Position numbers and translations under genes: made by a program. DNA of 64,000 nt from positions 310,001 through 374,000 of the forward strand of contig NZ_SEMD01000001.1 in the NCBI RefSeq assembly GCF_004153165.1, read 5' to 3'. Below are positions 10,981-19,094 of this stretch, in pieces. The notes below the pieces were generated by a model. That model saw only the letters and a program-made list of their open reading frames with translations. It was not told the origin of the DNA and did not search any database. Position 1 is the first letter of the stretch. Each line of letters begins with the position of its first letter. This stretch comes from Sporolactobacillus sp. THM7-4. GTDB lineage: Bacteria; Bacillota; Bacilli; Bacillales; Sporolactobacillaceae.

Positions 10981-11697
10981 TTAATCCCTCCTTTCCATAT
11001 TGTCTAGTAAGTGATCAGCAAACTCTGTATTCGTTTGATCAAATTTCTTTGCCCGCATCTCTGAAATTTTTCTCACTTGTGTACATTCATCCGGCTTAAG
11101 GAACTCAATCACCCCACGCTTCATGACTGGATTCCATAAACGCACTTCCATTTCATTTCTTCCCGTCTCATCTGGATAGTTGATTCCATGAATCATCGTG
11201 CCCAAATGGATCTCTCCATCATAATCATCATAAAATCCCTTACCCTCATCAAACCGACATGGCTCCACGTATCCCTGGCATTCCCTTGTTCCCAGAAAAA
11301 TATCACGTCGTCCGCCTGCTTTAAGAGCGCGCTGAAAAATGTTGAAATGCTTCCCTTCATTTCGATCCCCAGCTAACTCAGGTCGATTTAAATTGAAAAT
11401 GAAATGGCCTCTCACATGATAGCAAGGATCTTTTAAATAAGTATAATTTGCTAAAGTATTTCCCCCTCCATATTCAATTGGCCGGATCCCTTTTGATTCC
11501 ATTTTGATCGGATTCATGACACGAACTGCATCAATGATGTGAATGATCGTTGGCTTCCAGTAAATGCTTTCAGCAATGCCTTTTAAACTCTGGTATGTAG
11601 GCACGTTATAAGTGAACTTCTCGCCACCCATCCTCATCAATGGATCGGTGAATAATGCATATTTTCCATAAACACAAAACTCGTAGATATTTTTCAT
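10981..11697 (-). CDS. cas5c: Cas5c (Cas5d) crRNA-processing endonuclease
   Basis: In type I-C this Cas5 replaces Cas6. It cleaves the repeat at the base of its hairpin, leaves an 11-nt 5' handle and stays bound as a Cascade subunit. The ATG at 11697 stands 8 bases after GGGAGG. A GTG at 11706 overlaps that site and is unlikely to be used. Numbered from the ATG, Y46, K116 and H117 coincide exactly with the residues implicated in catalysis in the Bacillus halodurans enzyme ([15 protein letters not shown]). It is the first gene of the six-gene cas operon, about 55 bases downstream of a clear promoter. Confidence 0.97.
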   Translation of the reverse strand: MKNIYEFCVYGKYALFTDPLMRMGGEKFTYNVPTYQSLKGIAESIYWKPTIIHIIDAVRVMNPIKMESKGIRPIEYGGGNTLANYTYLKDPCYHVRGHFIFNLNRPELAGDRNEGKHFNIFQRALKAGGRRDIFLGTRECQGYVEPCRFDEGKGFYDDYDGEIHLGTMIHGINYPDETGRNEMEVRLWNPVMKRGVIEFLKPDECTQVRKISEMRAKKFDQTNTEFADHLLDNMERRD

Positions 11698-11754
11698 CGG
11701 ATTCACCTCCCTGTATAAAATAAATGCTCCTTACTACTTTTTTCCAATATCTAC

Positions 11755-11783
11755 ATATTACTTTCAAACTGGAGGGGTTTCAA
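11755..11783 (-). promoter_or_regulatory. Promoter of the cas5-cas8c-cas7-cas4-cas1-cas2 operon
   Basis: On the minus strand TTGAAA (11778-11783) and TAATAT (11755-11760) are separated by exactly 17 bp, a good sigma-A promoter. Transcription should begin near 11748, giving a leader of about 50 bases before the cas5 ATG. The -35 box falls inside the footprint expected for Cascade bound to the adjacent CreR target. Confidence 0.75.
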
Positions 11784-11809
11784 TATGATTGAAAAAAATA
11801 CTATACGAA
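11773..11809 (-). promoter_or_regulatory. Predicted CreR protospacer and PAM at the cas promoter
   Basis: The minus strand reads TTC (11809-11807), the I-C PAM, followed by GTATAGTATTTTTTTCA. The guide of the adjacent crRNA-like RNA reads ATATAGTATTTATTTCA. Guide positions 2-11 and 13-17 match; positions 1 and 12 differ. Positions 12 and 18 are among the every-sixth bases that Cascade flips out. Matching ends at about position 17, which in known cases favours binding without Cas3 cleavage. A full 34-bp footprint would cover the -35 box at 11778-11783. Confidence 0.75.
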
Positions 11810-11845
11810 AATTTCTATTTTTATTTTTCATGATATAATAAAATG

Positions 11846-11929
11846 TATTCGCTATTCATTTAGCGTGGATTGAAAAATATAGTATTTATTTCACATTTAA
11901 AAACCTATCAATATTTTTGATAGGTTTTT
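11846..11929 (+). ncRNA. creR: CreR-like cas-regulating RNA (single-repeat crRNA mimic)
   Basis: A perfect extended -10 (TGATATAAT, 11831-11839) should start transcription near 11846. The RNA begins with a degenerate I-C repeat: hairpin CGCTA (11850-11854), loop TTCATT, TAGCG (11861-11865), then handle TGGATTGAAAA (11866-11876), which equals the array handle at 10 of 11 positions. The stem sequence differs from the array repeat yet still pairs, so the fold looks preserved. The guide starts at 11877 and matches the cas operon promoter region behind a TTC PAM. The transcript ends at a hairpin terminator at 11899-11929. CreR RNAs are known to guide Cascade to repress cas promoters; this assignment to that class is inferred from the sequence. 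No toxin ORF was seen, so a CreTA addiction module is less likely but not excluded. Confidence 0.78.
11899..11929. terminator. Bidirectional terminator between creR and cas3
   Basis: AAAAACCTATCA (11899-11910) and TGATAGGTTTTT (11918-11929) form a 12-bp stem with a 7-base loop and U-tracts on both strands. On the plus strand it ends the creR transcript. On the minus strand it overlaps the cas3 stop codon and ends the cas3 message, so cas3 and the cas5-cas2 operon appear to be separate transcription units. Confidence 0.85.
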
Positions 11930-14363
11930 AAAACATTTTCAAATTCAGGCCACCTTCTCCTTCAAGATCAAAACCAAATTCATCATTATAAGCACCATCC
12001 TTCAGAGCAATTAATTGTCCTTCCAAATAATAAACTAATTGTCCTTGCCTCTCTAATTGTTCACGTTCATAAGAATACAAATTTATAGAATAGCTTTGCG
12101 CTTTACGTAATAACTGTGAAAGATCATCAATCGATTGATTGCCATTTAATGCAGCTATCACATCGATTCCTTCTTCATATGGAACGATGACCGGTGTAGT
12201 TATATTGTCTATGACATGGAAATTCTTTGCAGCAGTTTTGTAACTATTGACCAAAAGTAATGGGATTTGTTCCATTTTATTATGCAAATACGATTGATTA
12301 TAGGCGCTTGCCCTTTTCGATGCAAAAAGAAGTTCAGTCATGTCTTTCTGTAAAGATGGAATGAAATAATTGAGATTATTTTTGAATGCGGAAAAATACT
12401 CCTGAAAGTATCTATCCATCGCTTTCTTTGATAATACATTCCCACCATGGTAATTTTTATCGTTTTTAAAATCAATTAAAATCTTTCTAGTGATCTGCTT
12501 GCCAACTTGAATCTCTTTTAATCGGTCTAAAGTTTCCTCTTCATGATCAATTACATATACTCTTCGTATCCCATATTCCCCATGCCTATTGCAGCGACCC
12601 GCGGCCTGTGCAATAGAATCCAAACCAGCAAGTGAACGAATCACACATTCAAAGCTGACATCTACCCCGGCTTCAATGAGCTGAGTACTAACACAAATAA
12701 CTTTTTTACCATTTTTTAAGAGTTTTCTGACTTGGTTGAGAATTTTTTTTCGATGTGCGGCACACATTAAGGTACTTAAATGAAAGACAGGGACATCCAT
12801 TTTCATTTCCTTTAGTTGACTATATAAATCTTTTACGACTGATTTAGTATTTAATATTACAAGCACACTTCGCACTTCTTCCAACCTTTCAACTATAAAA
12901 GCGGCCAGACGCTGATTGTTAAAAGATTCGTCAGTCGCCCTATCTACAACCTCCACTCTTTTAAATGCTTTAATTACCTGATCTGGATGATCAATCATTT
13001 CCCCATCACTATTAATTTCAAGTTTGTGTTCAACAAAATCAAGTGCAGGTTGCGTAGCGGTACACAAAATAATACTTGAATGTCCATATTTTTTTAAGAA
13101 ATTCACTGCTCCATTAAATAATGAGACACAGGGAACTGGAACTTTTTGGACCTCATCAAAAATAATAACTGCATTGGTTAAATTATGAAGTCTACGAATG
13201 TCTCTTGAACTTATTGCATAAAATGTGTTAAGGAATTGTACCATCGTTGTTAAGATAACCGGTGAATCCCAATTATCCTTTGCCAGTTTTAATTTTTGAC
13301 GAATATTTGCCACTTCGTCCTCATCTTCATCATCATCCATCGAATCATCAATGACATTTGAGTGATGTTCCAGAATGTGTATGTCATCCTTTAAAATTTT
13401 CCGTATTTCTTCAGCATTTTGTTCAATGATGGTCGTATAAGGCACAACGTAAATAATCCGATCGTTGTTGTATAATCGCGCATGCTTTAAGGCATATCTT
13501 AAACTAGCTAATGTCTTCCCGCCACCGGTTGGGATGGATAACGTATAGATGCCAGAAGGCCTTTTAGCAAACTCTTCACATTGTTCAGACATTGACATTC
13601 GTAGATGATTAATAATTGACTCTTTATCAGAACCGTGACCTGTAGATTGAAGTGTTTTAAGCTTTTTTCTTAACTTTTCATAATAATCATCGAATAATTT
13701 TGCTTTTTTTTCATGTGTATCAATCGTTTCGTTTTCTTCAAAAAGTCTTGTATTTGTTCGATCACCATCAATAAGGCAACTGAAAATAAACTTCGTTAAA
13801 AACGCTATTATTTCAAAAGCACTGTTCTCTCCTTTTGATAAATACGCTTTAAGCTCTTCCTCTGCCAGTGTTGTATAATCGAATAAATCTTTTTTCGACA
13901 TTACGTTTTTAAAAAAGTGTTCCCTGGCCTCTGGGAACTCAGTCAACTCTTTATCTCTAACCCTGTTTAAAAAGGGTGATTCCAGATCCGGGCTTAAAAA
14001 GTCCTGTAAATAGGAATGGTGTGAAATAATTGCATTTCCAACAATTTCTGACAATAAGGATTTAAATTGATAATCCTTCCATGGCTTATGGAAATACTCA
14101 AATAACAATTTTCCTCCAGCCGTTGAATGATCAACACTCCCTCTTTTTGGTGGGGATTCAGGATTCATTACGGCTTCTAATATGTAATTTCTGAATGTTT
14201 GGGTGTATTTACCCAAATCGTGTAACATGCCTGCAAGCCCTGCTAAGTGCTTTAATCCAATAGGTTCACCATAAGACTCTGCTAATTTTTTAACTTCCAA
14301 CAAATGTTCTTCGACCGTTTGTATGCGTTTATCACATTCACGAATATGAGCAATATATTCCAT
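11928..14363 (-). CDS. cas3: CRISPR-associated helicase/nuclease Cas3 (HD-DEAD type)
   Basis: Interference nuclease of 811 residues, recruited to Cascade R-loops, which unwinds and degrades target DNA. The N-terminal HD nuclease domain shows HDLGK (H48-D49), DHS (D78-H79) and ISHHS (H115-H116). The SF2 helicase part shows the Walker A TGGGKT, DEVQ in place of DEAD, CTATQPA, and the C-terminal STQLIEAGVDVSFE and AAGRCNRHG motifs. The ATG follows GAGGAGAGGG with good spacing. A possible promoter lies about 170 bases upstream (TTGATT and TAAAAT, 16-bp spacing). It is read in the same direction as the other cas genes but is separated from them by a terminator and the creR unit. Confidence 0.98.
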   Translation of the reverse strand: MEYIAHIRECDKRIQTVEEHLLEVKKLAESYGEPIGLKHLAGLAGMLHDLGKYTQTFRNYILEAVMNPESPPKRGSVDHSTAGGKLLFEYFHKPWKDYQFKSLLSEIVGNAIISHHSYLQDFLSPDLESPFLNRVRDKELTEFPEAREHFFKNVMSKKDLFDYTTLAEEELKAYLSKGENSAFEIIAFLTKFIFSCLIDGDRTNTRLFEENETIDTHEKKAKLFDDYYEKLRKKLKTLQSTGHGSDKESIINHLRMSMSEQCEEFAKRPSGIYTLSIPTGGGKTLASLRYALKHARLYNNDRIIYVVPYTTIIEQNAEEIRKILKDDIHILEHHSNVIDDSMDDDEDEDEVANIRQKLKLAKDNWDSPVILTTMVQFLNTFYAISSRDIRRLHNLTNAVIIFDEVQKVPVPCVSLFNGAVNFLKKYGHSSIILCTATQPALDFVEHKLEINSDGEMIDHPDQVIKAFKRVEVVDRATDESFNNQRLAAFIVERLEEVRSVLVILNTKSVVKDLYSQLKEMKMDVPVFHLSTLMCAAHRKKILNQVRKLLKNGKKVICVSTQLIEAGVDVSFECVIRSLAGLDSIAQAAGRCNRHGEYGIRRVYVIDHEEETLDRLKEIQVGKQITRKILIDFKNDKNYHGGNVLSKKAMDRYFQEYFSAFKNNLNYFIPSLQKDMTELLFASKRASAYNQSYLHNKMEQIPLLLVNSYKTAAKNFHVIDNITTPVIVPYEEGIDVIAALNGNQSIDDLSQLLRKAQSYSINLYSYEREQLERQGQLVYYLEGQLIALKDGAYNDEFGFDLEGEGGLNLKMF

Positions 14364-14564
14364 GAATTCCCTCTCCTCAGGAATAAATCAATAACTTATT
14401 CCTTAATACCTGCTAATACCAGTTTTTTGAAGCACAATAGTTACGAGACTACATACCAGAATACTATTTGATCTGTTCTTTTTAGCTTATCTAACAAGAC
14501 TTTTTACTTAGTTATATTTTACCAAATATGCTATTCAAATCAATGACAAGACTCATTTTTTATT

Positions 14565-14783
14565 ATGAAATGTGATGGCAAAAAACACGATGTCGACTCG
14601 ATGGATAAAATCGCCAATGCTTTTATTGACAAACTCCCGGCAATCATCTGCCCGATCGTCGGCTCAACCAAAATTGAACGAATTCAGTCGACGATCAACG
14701 CGCAAAGCATCGAACTCAGCAGGAAAGACTGGTTCAAGATCCTCGAAGTATCGCAGGGGGGGAGGTGTTGTGAAGAAAGTTAA
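14565..14783 (+). pseudogene. C-terminal remnant of an aldo/keto reductase
   Basis: This 72-codon open frame resembles the C-terminal end of a YdhF-type aldo/keto reductase (LPAIICPIVGSTKIERIQST, ELSRKDWFKILEVSQG), the part that lines the NADPH-binding face. The catalytic barrel is absent, and the frame runs out at a poly-G tract near 14755. I see no ribosome binding site or promoter. It looks like a truncated relic at the right edge of the CRISPR locus and may mark where that locus was inserted. Confidence 0.6.
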
Positions 14784-14992
14784 CCTGTTCAAGAATCTCA
14801 CGAACCCGGAATTTTTTGCCGGTCTTTGGACTCTTCGTATAAAAACTTCTGTAGCTTCACTTTAATTTCAATACCGGTCCAACTTTTTTGTTTCGATCCG
14901 ACCTTTTGCTTTTTGGGTTGGCGTTTAAAAGGCTGCTTAAAATTGCCGATTTTTCACTGGATTCCCGTCGCGGATTATACTTTTCCTTATCA

Positions 14993-15020
14993 AAAAAGAT
15001 CGCCTGGCAGCGATCTTTTT
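14993..15020. terminator. Bidirectional hairpin terminator
   Basis: AAAAAGATCGC and GCGATCTTTTT pair around a short CTGGCA-type loop, with A/T tracts on both sides. It lies about 130 bases beyond the stop of the minus-strand toroid protein and probably ends that operon. The rest of 14784-15147 shows no gene I can support. Confidence 0.75.
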
Positions 15021-15147
15021 AATGATTCTGGTGTTTTAGATTTTCAGCTTGCTGGAAAAAGGACTGACGTTCAAAAGAACTTTTCACAGCGAACCTGTTA
15101 CATGGCCAATGTGACCGATTACTTTGCAAGTGTCAGAGTTTAACAGA

Positions 15148-16269
15148 TTACCTCGTCACCTGTACAGCCGGGAGAAATGTCCGTGTATAGATCAGCTCAG
15201 TCTGCAGGTAGGCGATGGTCGACTCGGCGCCTTGATTCCGGTTGAGGCCGTCCGAACGCAGGCCGTCGCAGCAGCCCCCTTCATCAGAGATCACCGGGAC
15301 GTGCAGGTCGTTTTCTCCGTGAAACCAGGACCGGCATTTTTCAATCACATGATGATACTCCTCCTGCGGTCTCAGGCATCCCGCAGCCTGCTCCACAGCG
15401 AGTGCGAGGGCCATCACTTCGACCGGCTGCTGATCCCATTGACTCAACCGGTCTTTTGTGCACCAGCCGTTGTTACCGATCGGGCGAATCAAGTCATCCG
15501 GCGAGACCATTTTTTTCATCAGAAAACGGATCGACGACTTCGCAACACGGAGCGCCTCTGGATTACCCGTCACCTGATACGATTGGAAAAGGGCCCAGGG
15601 AAGTACACCGTTTCCATAAGTCATCATCGGTTCGAACCAGTGCCAGTCCGCTTCCGAGTTATTGTCATAAAGACGGATCAATTTCGATTCGATCCTGTCA
15701 ATTTCATCCGGCGCTTCCGATTTTATAAACTTCGTCAGGGGTTTCTCTTCCGCTTCATTTTTCGCTGATTGGAGCAGTACGCTTAAAGCCGATAATTCGA
15801 AAGCCTGCCCGCGCGGATGGGTCATCCCGTGTATGGCTCGAAAACCGTTTTTAAAAAGGGTTGACGTAACCAGGCGGCGTTCCTCATCTGGCAGACATTG
15901 ATAGGCCCTGGCGATTGACCATAGAGTTCTGCCGAGACAATCATCAGAAGGCTGTTCATCTTCTCGTGAACGGTCATAGGCAAAGTTGTTGTAAAAATGA
16001 CCATCCGGCTCCTGCGCCCACACCAGAAAAGCCAGATAAATATCGGCGAGGCGGATCAGCCTCGATTTTGTCCGGGAATCATTCAGCGCGGAGTTTTGAT
16101 TCATCAGATGAATCCATTCGGAAACGGTCCATAGAGCGCGGCAGTTGTCATCGGTTGTATACCCTTCCCCACGTTTCGGAACTGGCCCGAGCGCGTGTTC
16201 AAGCAAACCTGTATCGTCAGTCATTTGCTCGAGATGTCTAAAATTAACGTGGGCTGGTGACAATATCAT
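15148..16269 (-). CDS. Alpha/alpha-toroid sugar-active protein paired with GT4 glycosyltransferase
   Basis: About 373 residues rich in helix-forming repeats with conserved aromatic/acidic motifs (YTTDDNCRALW, DGHFYNNFAYDR, WHWFEPMMTYGNGVLPWAL, GWCTKDRLSQWDQQPVE). This is the pattern of six-hairpin glycoside hydrolase-like proteins. Such proteins often accompany a GT4 enzyme, but their reaction is not established. The open frame extends upstream to 16335. I chose the ATG at 16269, close behind GGAGG; a TTG at 16263 with better spacing is an alternative. It overlaps the upstream glycosyltransferase gene, so the two are translated together. I see no signal peptide, so it is probably cytosolic. 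Confidence 0.65.
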   Translation of the reverse strand: MILSPAHVNFRHLEQMTDDTGLLEHALGPVPKRGEGYTTDDNCRALWTVSEWIHLMNQNSALNDSRTKSRLIRLADIYLAFLVWAQEPDGHFYNNFAYDRSREDEQPSDDCLGRTLWSIARAYQCLPDEERRLVTSTLFKNGFRAIHGMTHPRGQAFELSALSVLLQSAKNEAEEKPLTKFIKSEAPDEIDRIESKLIRLYDNNSEADWHWFEPMMTYGNGVLPWALFQSYQVTGNPEALRVAKSSIRFLMKKMVSPDDLIRPIGNNGWCTKDRLSQWDQQPVEVMALALAVEQAAGCLRPQEEYHHVIEKCRSWFHGENDLHVPVISDEGGCCDGLRSDGLNRNQGAESTIAYLQTELIYTRTFLPAVQVTR

Positions 16270-17443
16270 CCGCCTCCGATGACGAAGCTGCGATGACGTG
16301 GCTCTGAGAAGCCCATCTGGAAAAAAGACGATCATATTTTTTCCCGACCTGTGGCCAGCTCATTTGCAGCCCAATCTTTTCCATTTTCATCTGATACTTT
16401 TTCAATTTTTCCGGATCTCCGAGCAGACCGGCAATTTTTCTGGACCATGTGGCTCGATCTTCATAAGAAACAAAAAGTTCTTCATTTCCTTTAAGCAGAT
16501 CCTGCGCGTAGCGATACGGAGTCGTCAGAACCGGTCTTCCCATCCCGACGGCATAAGCCAGGGTTCCGCTCGTAATCTGTTCCATTCCAGGATACGGTGT
16601 GACGTATAAATCACAGGCAGTGATATATTTGACCAGATCCTGCTCGGTCATATATTCATCGATCATCATCACATGATCCTGTAATCCATGTTCCCGGACG
16701 ATTGATTTTAAATACTCCCGATAGGACTCTCCTTCCTCTCGTTTCACATTAGGATGCGTCTGGCCGACAATCACGTATAAAACTTCCGGAACTTTTTGAA
16801 CGACCTCCGGCAGGGCCTGAAGGATAGCTTCAATGCCCTTGTTACGGCTCAGAAAGCCGAACGTCATAATGATTTTACGATCCGACCAGCCTAAAATTTT
16901 TCTGAATTCCAATCTTCCTTTTAAATCCGGGACAGGCGTGCCATGAGGAATAAAAGTTATCTTGCTTCTCGGTACATTAAAGATTTTTACGAGATAGTCA
17001 ATTGCTTTATGATTCATGACAACCAGCTGATCACTTCGTTTCGCAATTTCCTCCTGGATCGACGCATAGGGTTCGACACGAGAGTCAAAAACCGTGTGGA
17101 ACGTGGTCACCAGGGGTTTGCGGAGACGACGGACAAACTCCAGAATCATGTCCCCGGCCTGACCGCCGAAAATGCCGAATTCATGCTGTAGAGAGACTAC
17201 CGAGACATCACTGTTATTCAGTCTCTCTGCCATGTTAATATAATCTTCCCGCCTGTCTTTAACAATTGTCCACTCTAATTGGCTATTTGAATTATTGCTT
17301 GGCTGATCACGGATAACGACCACCGGATCTGTAAGCGAATCATGTTTTGCCTTTAGTACATTTTGACGCAAATGGTACGTAAATGTTGCAATACCACATT
17401 TTTGCGGAGGATATGTACTAACATATCCAACCTGATAACTCAT
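16244..17443 (-). CDS. GT4-family glycosyltransferase
   Basis: Cytosolic GT-B fold enzyme of 399 residues that transfers a sugar from a nucleotide sugar donor. The N-terminal YVSTYPPQKCGIATFTYHL motif and the C-terminal donor domain (IIMTFGFLSRNKGIEAILQAL, YVTPYPGMEQITSGTLAYAV with the EQ/E-x7-E type signature) are typical of GT4. Acceptor and product cannot be read from the sequence. It starts at an ATG after GGGAGGAG, about 50 bases downstream of a CIRCE-like inverted repeat, and overlaps the following toroid gene. This suggests a two-protein system, possibly stress-controlled. Confidence 0.85.
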   Translation of the reverse strand: MSYQVGYVSTYPPQKCGIATFTYHLRQNVLKAKHDSLTDPVVVIRDQPSNNSNSQLEWTIVKDRREDYINMAERLNNSDVSVVSLQHEFGIFGGQAGDMILEFVRRLRKPLVTTFHTVFDSRVEPYASIQEEIAKRSDQLVVMNHKAIDYLVKIFNVPRSKITFIPHGTPVPDLKGRLEFRKILGWSDRKIIMTFGFLSRNKGIEAILQALPEVVQKVPEVLYVIVGQTHPNVKREEGESYREYLKSIVREHGLQDHVMMIDEYMTEQDLVKYITACDLYVTPYPGMEQITSGTLAYAVGMGRPVLTTPYRYAQDLLKGNEELFVSYEDRATWSRKIAGLLGDPEKLKKYQMKMEKIGLQMSWPQVGKKYDRLFSRWASQSHVIAASSSEADDIVTSPR

Positions 17444-17493
17444 ATGAATCGCGCTCCTCCCTTATTTCTTCCAATAAGTTTAATCATAATGAG

Positions 17494-17520
17494 TTAGCAC
17501 TCAGTCTTTGCGGCTGCTAA
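17494..17520. promoter_or_regulatory. CIRCE-like inverted repeat (possible HrcA operator)
   Basis: TTAGCACTC, nine bases, then GGCTGCTAA. The consensus CIRCE is TTAGCACTC-N9-GAGTGCTAA. The left half is perfect, the spacing is exact and the right half has 7 of 9 bases. It lies 51 bases upstream of the glycosyltransferase start, where an HrcA operator would be expected. The two mismatches leave some doubt. Confidence 0.6.
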
Positions 17521-17636
17521 TAATATAATAGATTTGTTTTTCAAAAAATTCAAGTTCACGACTTACAAACATGTGTGGAGAGACCAACAGGCTTTCCCTG
17601 TTTTAGGAAAATCGGGCCATGATTTCAGAATGCCTG

Positions 17637-17885
17637 TACCCTATCGGCAATCTGCTTCCTGGCATCGGCAGTTGCACTAATCCTATCGGTAGACTGGTTC
17701 CTGATGGCGGCTGAGTCAAGGGTGTCGGCGATTGAGCCAACAATATCGGCAGTTGAGCTAAAGGGACAACGATATTAGCAGTTCTGCCAGCGATATCGGC
17801 AGTTCAATATGCAGTATCGGGCGGTTGTGCCAGGGCGTGTCGGCGGTTGAGCCAAGGGTATCAGCGGTTGAGCCAATAATTTAGC
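17637..17885. repeat. Eroded array of the CGGCAGTTGAGC repeat family
   Basis: Scattered, mutated units such as ATCGGCAGTTGCAC, TCGGCGATTGAGCC, TATCGGCAGTTGAGCT and TATCAGCGGTTGAGCC recur about every 20-30 bases. They are clearly related to the clean arrays at 18256 and 34668 but have lost regular spacing. They are probably an old, decaying copy. The ORF at 17775-18017 crossing it has no coding signs. The stretch 17886-18255 shows nothing I recognise. Confidence 0.7.
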
Positions 17886-18255
17886 AATATCATTAGTTTT
17901 CAAATCGGTCACAATGTTCCCGATCCAGCCTCCTGGTAAGTTCCTATTCTTTATGGTCCTGCCAGGACACGAATCATTGTGCCAGGCAACTGGTACACCA
18001 GGAGGTGAAACATCCAATTAATCTCCCCTTTCTGATTTTGTTTATCAAGTTGTGGCTCATATGTACTTTACCCTTTTGTCAGATTAATAAACTCATAATG
18101 TACAGAACCTGCTGAATGGAATCTGGAAGAACGGTTCGCCCGTCATTCTGTCAAGGTCCGTTTTGAGATCTGTTGGCCAACCTGGATATTGATTTCCTCT
18201 ACGGACGGACACTTTCCGTGGGCCGTTCGCGAGACTCCTTGTTACTTGACGAACA

Positions 18256-18905
18256 ATATCGGCAGTTTAGCCTCTTCTATCGGCAGTTTAGCCGGTCCTA
18301 TCGGCAGTTTAACCATCTGGTCCGGCAGTTGAGCTCCTTCGTCCGGCAGTTGAGCCCCTTCGTCCGGCAGTTGAGCCGGCTGGTCCGGCAGTTAAACGAC
18401 TTCGTCCGGCAGTTGAGCGCGTCCTATCGGCAGTTGAACTCGTCCTATCGGCAGTTGAGCCGATCTTATCGGCAGTTTAGCTCCTTCTATCGGCAGTTCA
18501 GCCGATCCTATCGGCAGTTTAGCCTCTTCTATCGGCAGTTTAGCCGGTCCTATCGGCAGTTTAGCCGGTCCTATCGGCAGTTGAGCCCCTTCTATCGGCA
18601 GTTTAACTCCTTCTATCGGCAGTTGAGCGCGTCCTATCGGCAGTTGAGCTGCTCCTATCGGCAGTTGAGCTGCTCCTATCGGCAGTTGAGCGCGTCCTAT
18701 CGGCAGTTGAACTCGTCCTATCGGCAGTTGAGCGCGTCCTATCGGCAGTTGAGCCGGTCCTATCGGCAGTGAGCTCCTTCTATCGGCAGTTTAACCCGTT
18801 CGTCCGACAGTTGAGCCGCTTCGTCCGGCAATTTAACCTGTTCGTCCGGCAGTTGAGCCGCTTCGTCCGGCAGTTTAACCCGTTCGTCCGGCAGTTCAGC
18901 CGTTT
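18256..18905. repeat. 21-bp tandem repeat array, CGGCAGTT(G/T)AGC family
   Basis: About 30 direct copies of a 21-bp unit of the form TATCGGCAGTTGAGCCGCTTC. The core CGGCAGTT is nearly constant, while the flanking bases alternate between TCCTATCGG and TCGTCCGG variants. The period is a multiple of three, so an open frame of 199 codons arises (RQLSRSYRQF-like). It lacks a ribosome binding site and is not a gene. The array lies in the gap between the GT4 operon and trhP2. Confidence 0.95.
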
Positions 18906-18950
18906 TGAGCTTTACCTTGATGAGACTGATCTTCTATAAGTGTTTTCAAT

Positions 18951-18996
18951 AAAAAAGACCTCCTGATCTGCTTCGACACAAGGCTCGGAGGTCCCA
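18951..18996 (-). terminator. Terminator downstream of trhP2
   Basis: On the minus strand GGACCTCC and GGAGGTC pair around a 23-base loop, followed by a run of T residues. It stands about 100 bases after the trhP2 stop and separates this operon from the repeat array beyond it. Confidence 0.75.
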
Positions 18997-19094
18997 AAAA
19001 TTTTATCATTTTTTTGTCTGAACTGGATATCTCAGATTTTTTTCCAGTTTTCCCGCTTAAGTATTGTTCCTTTTTTAACTTTCTCTTTATTCTT

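Noticed and set aside
14459-14472. A second CreR target near the cas3 promoter (minus strand AAATAGTATTC)
   Set aside because: Only positions 3-10 of the guide match, position 2 mismatches and the PAM would be ATC, not TTC. Too weak in AT-rich DNA.
14565-14865. Intact small protein genes next to cas3
   Set aside because: The first frame is clearly the tail of an aldo/keto reductase and the overlapping one is a shadow.
18173-18772. 199-codon repetitive protein
   Set aside because: Open only because a 21-bp repeat keeps frame; no start signal and no non-repeat domain.
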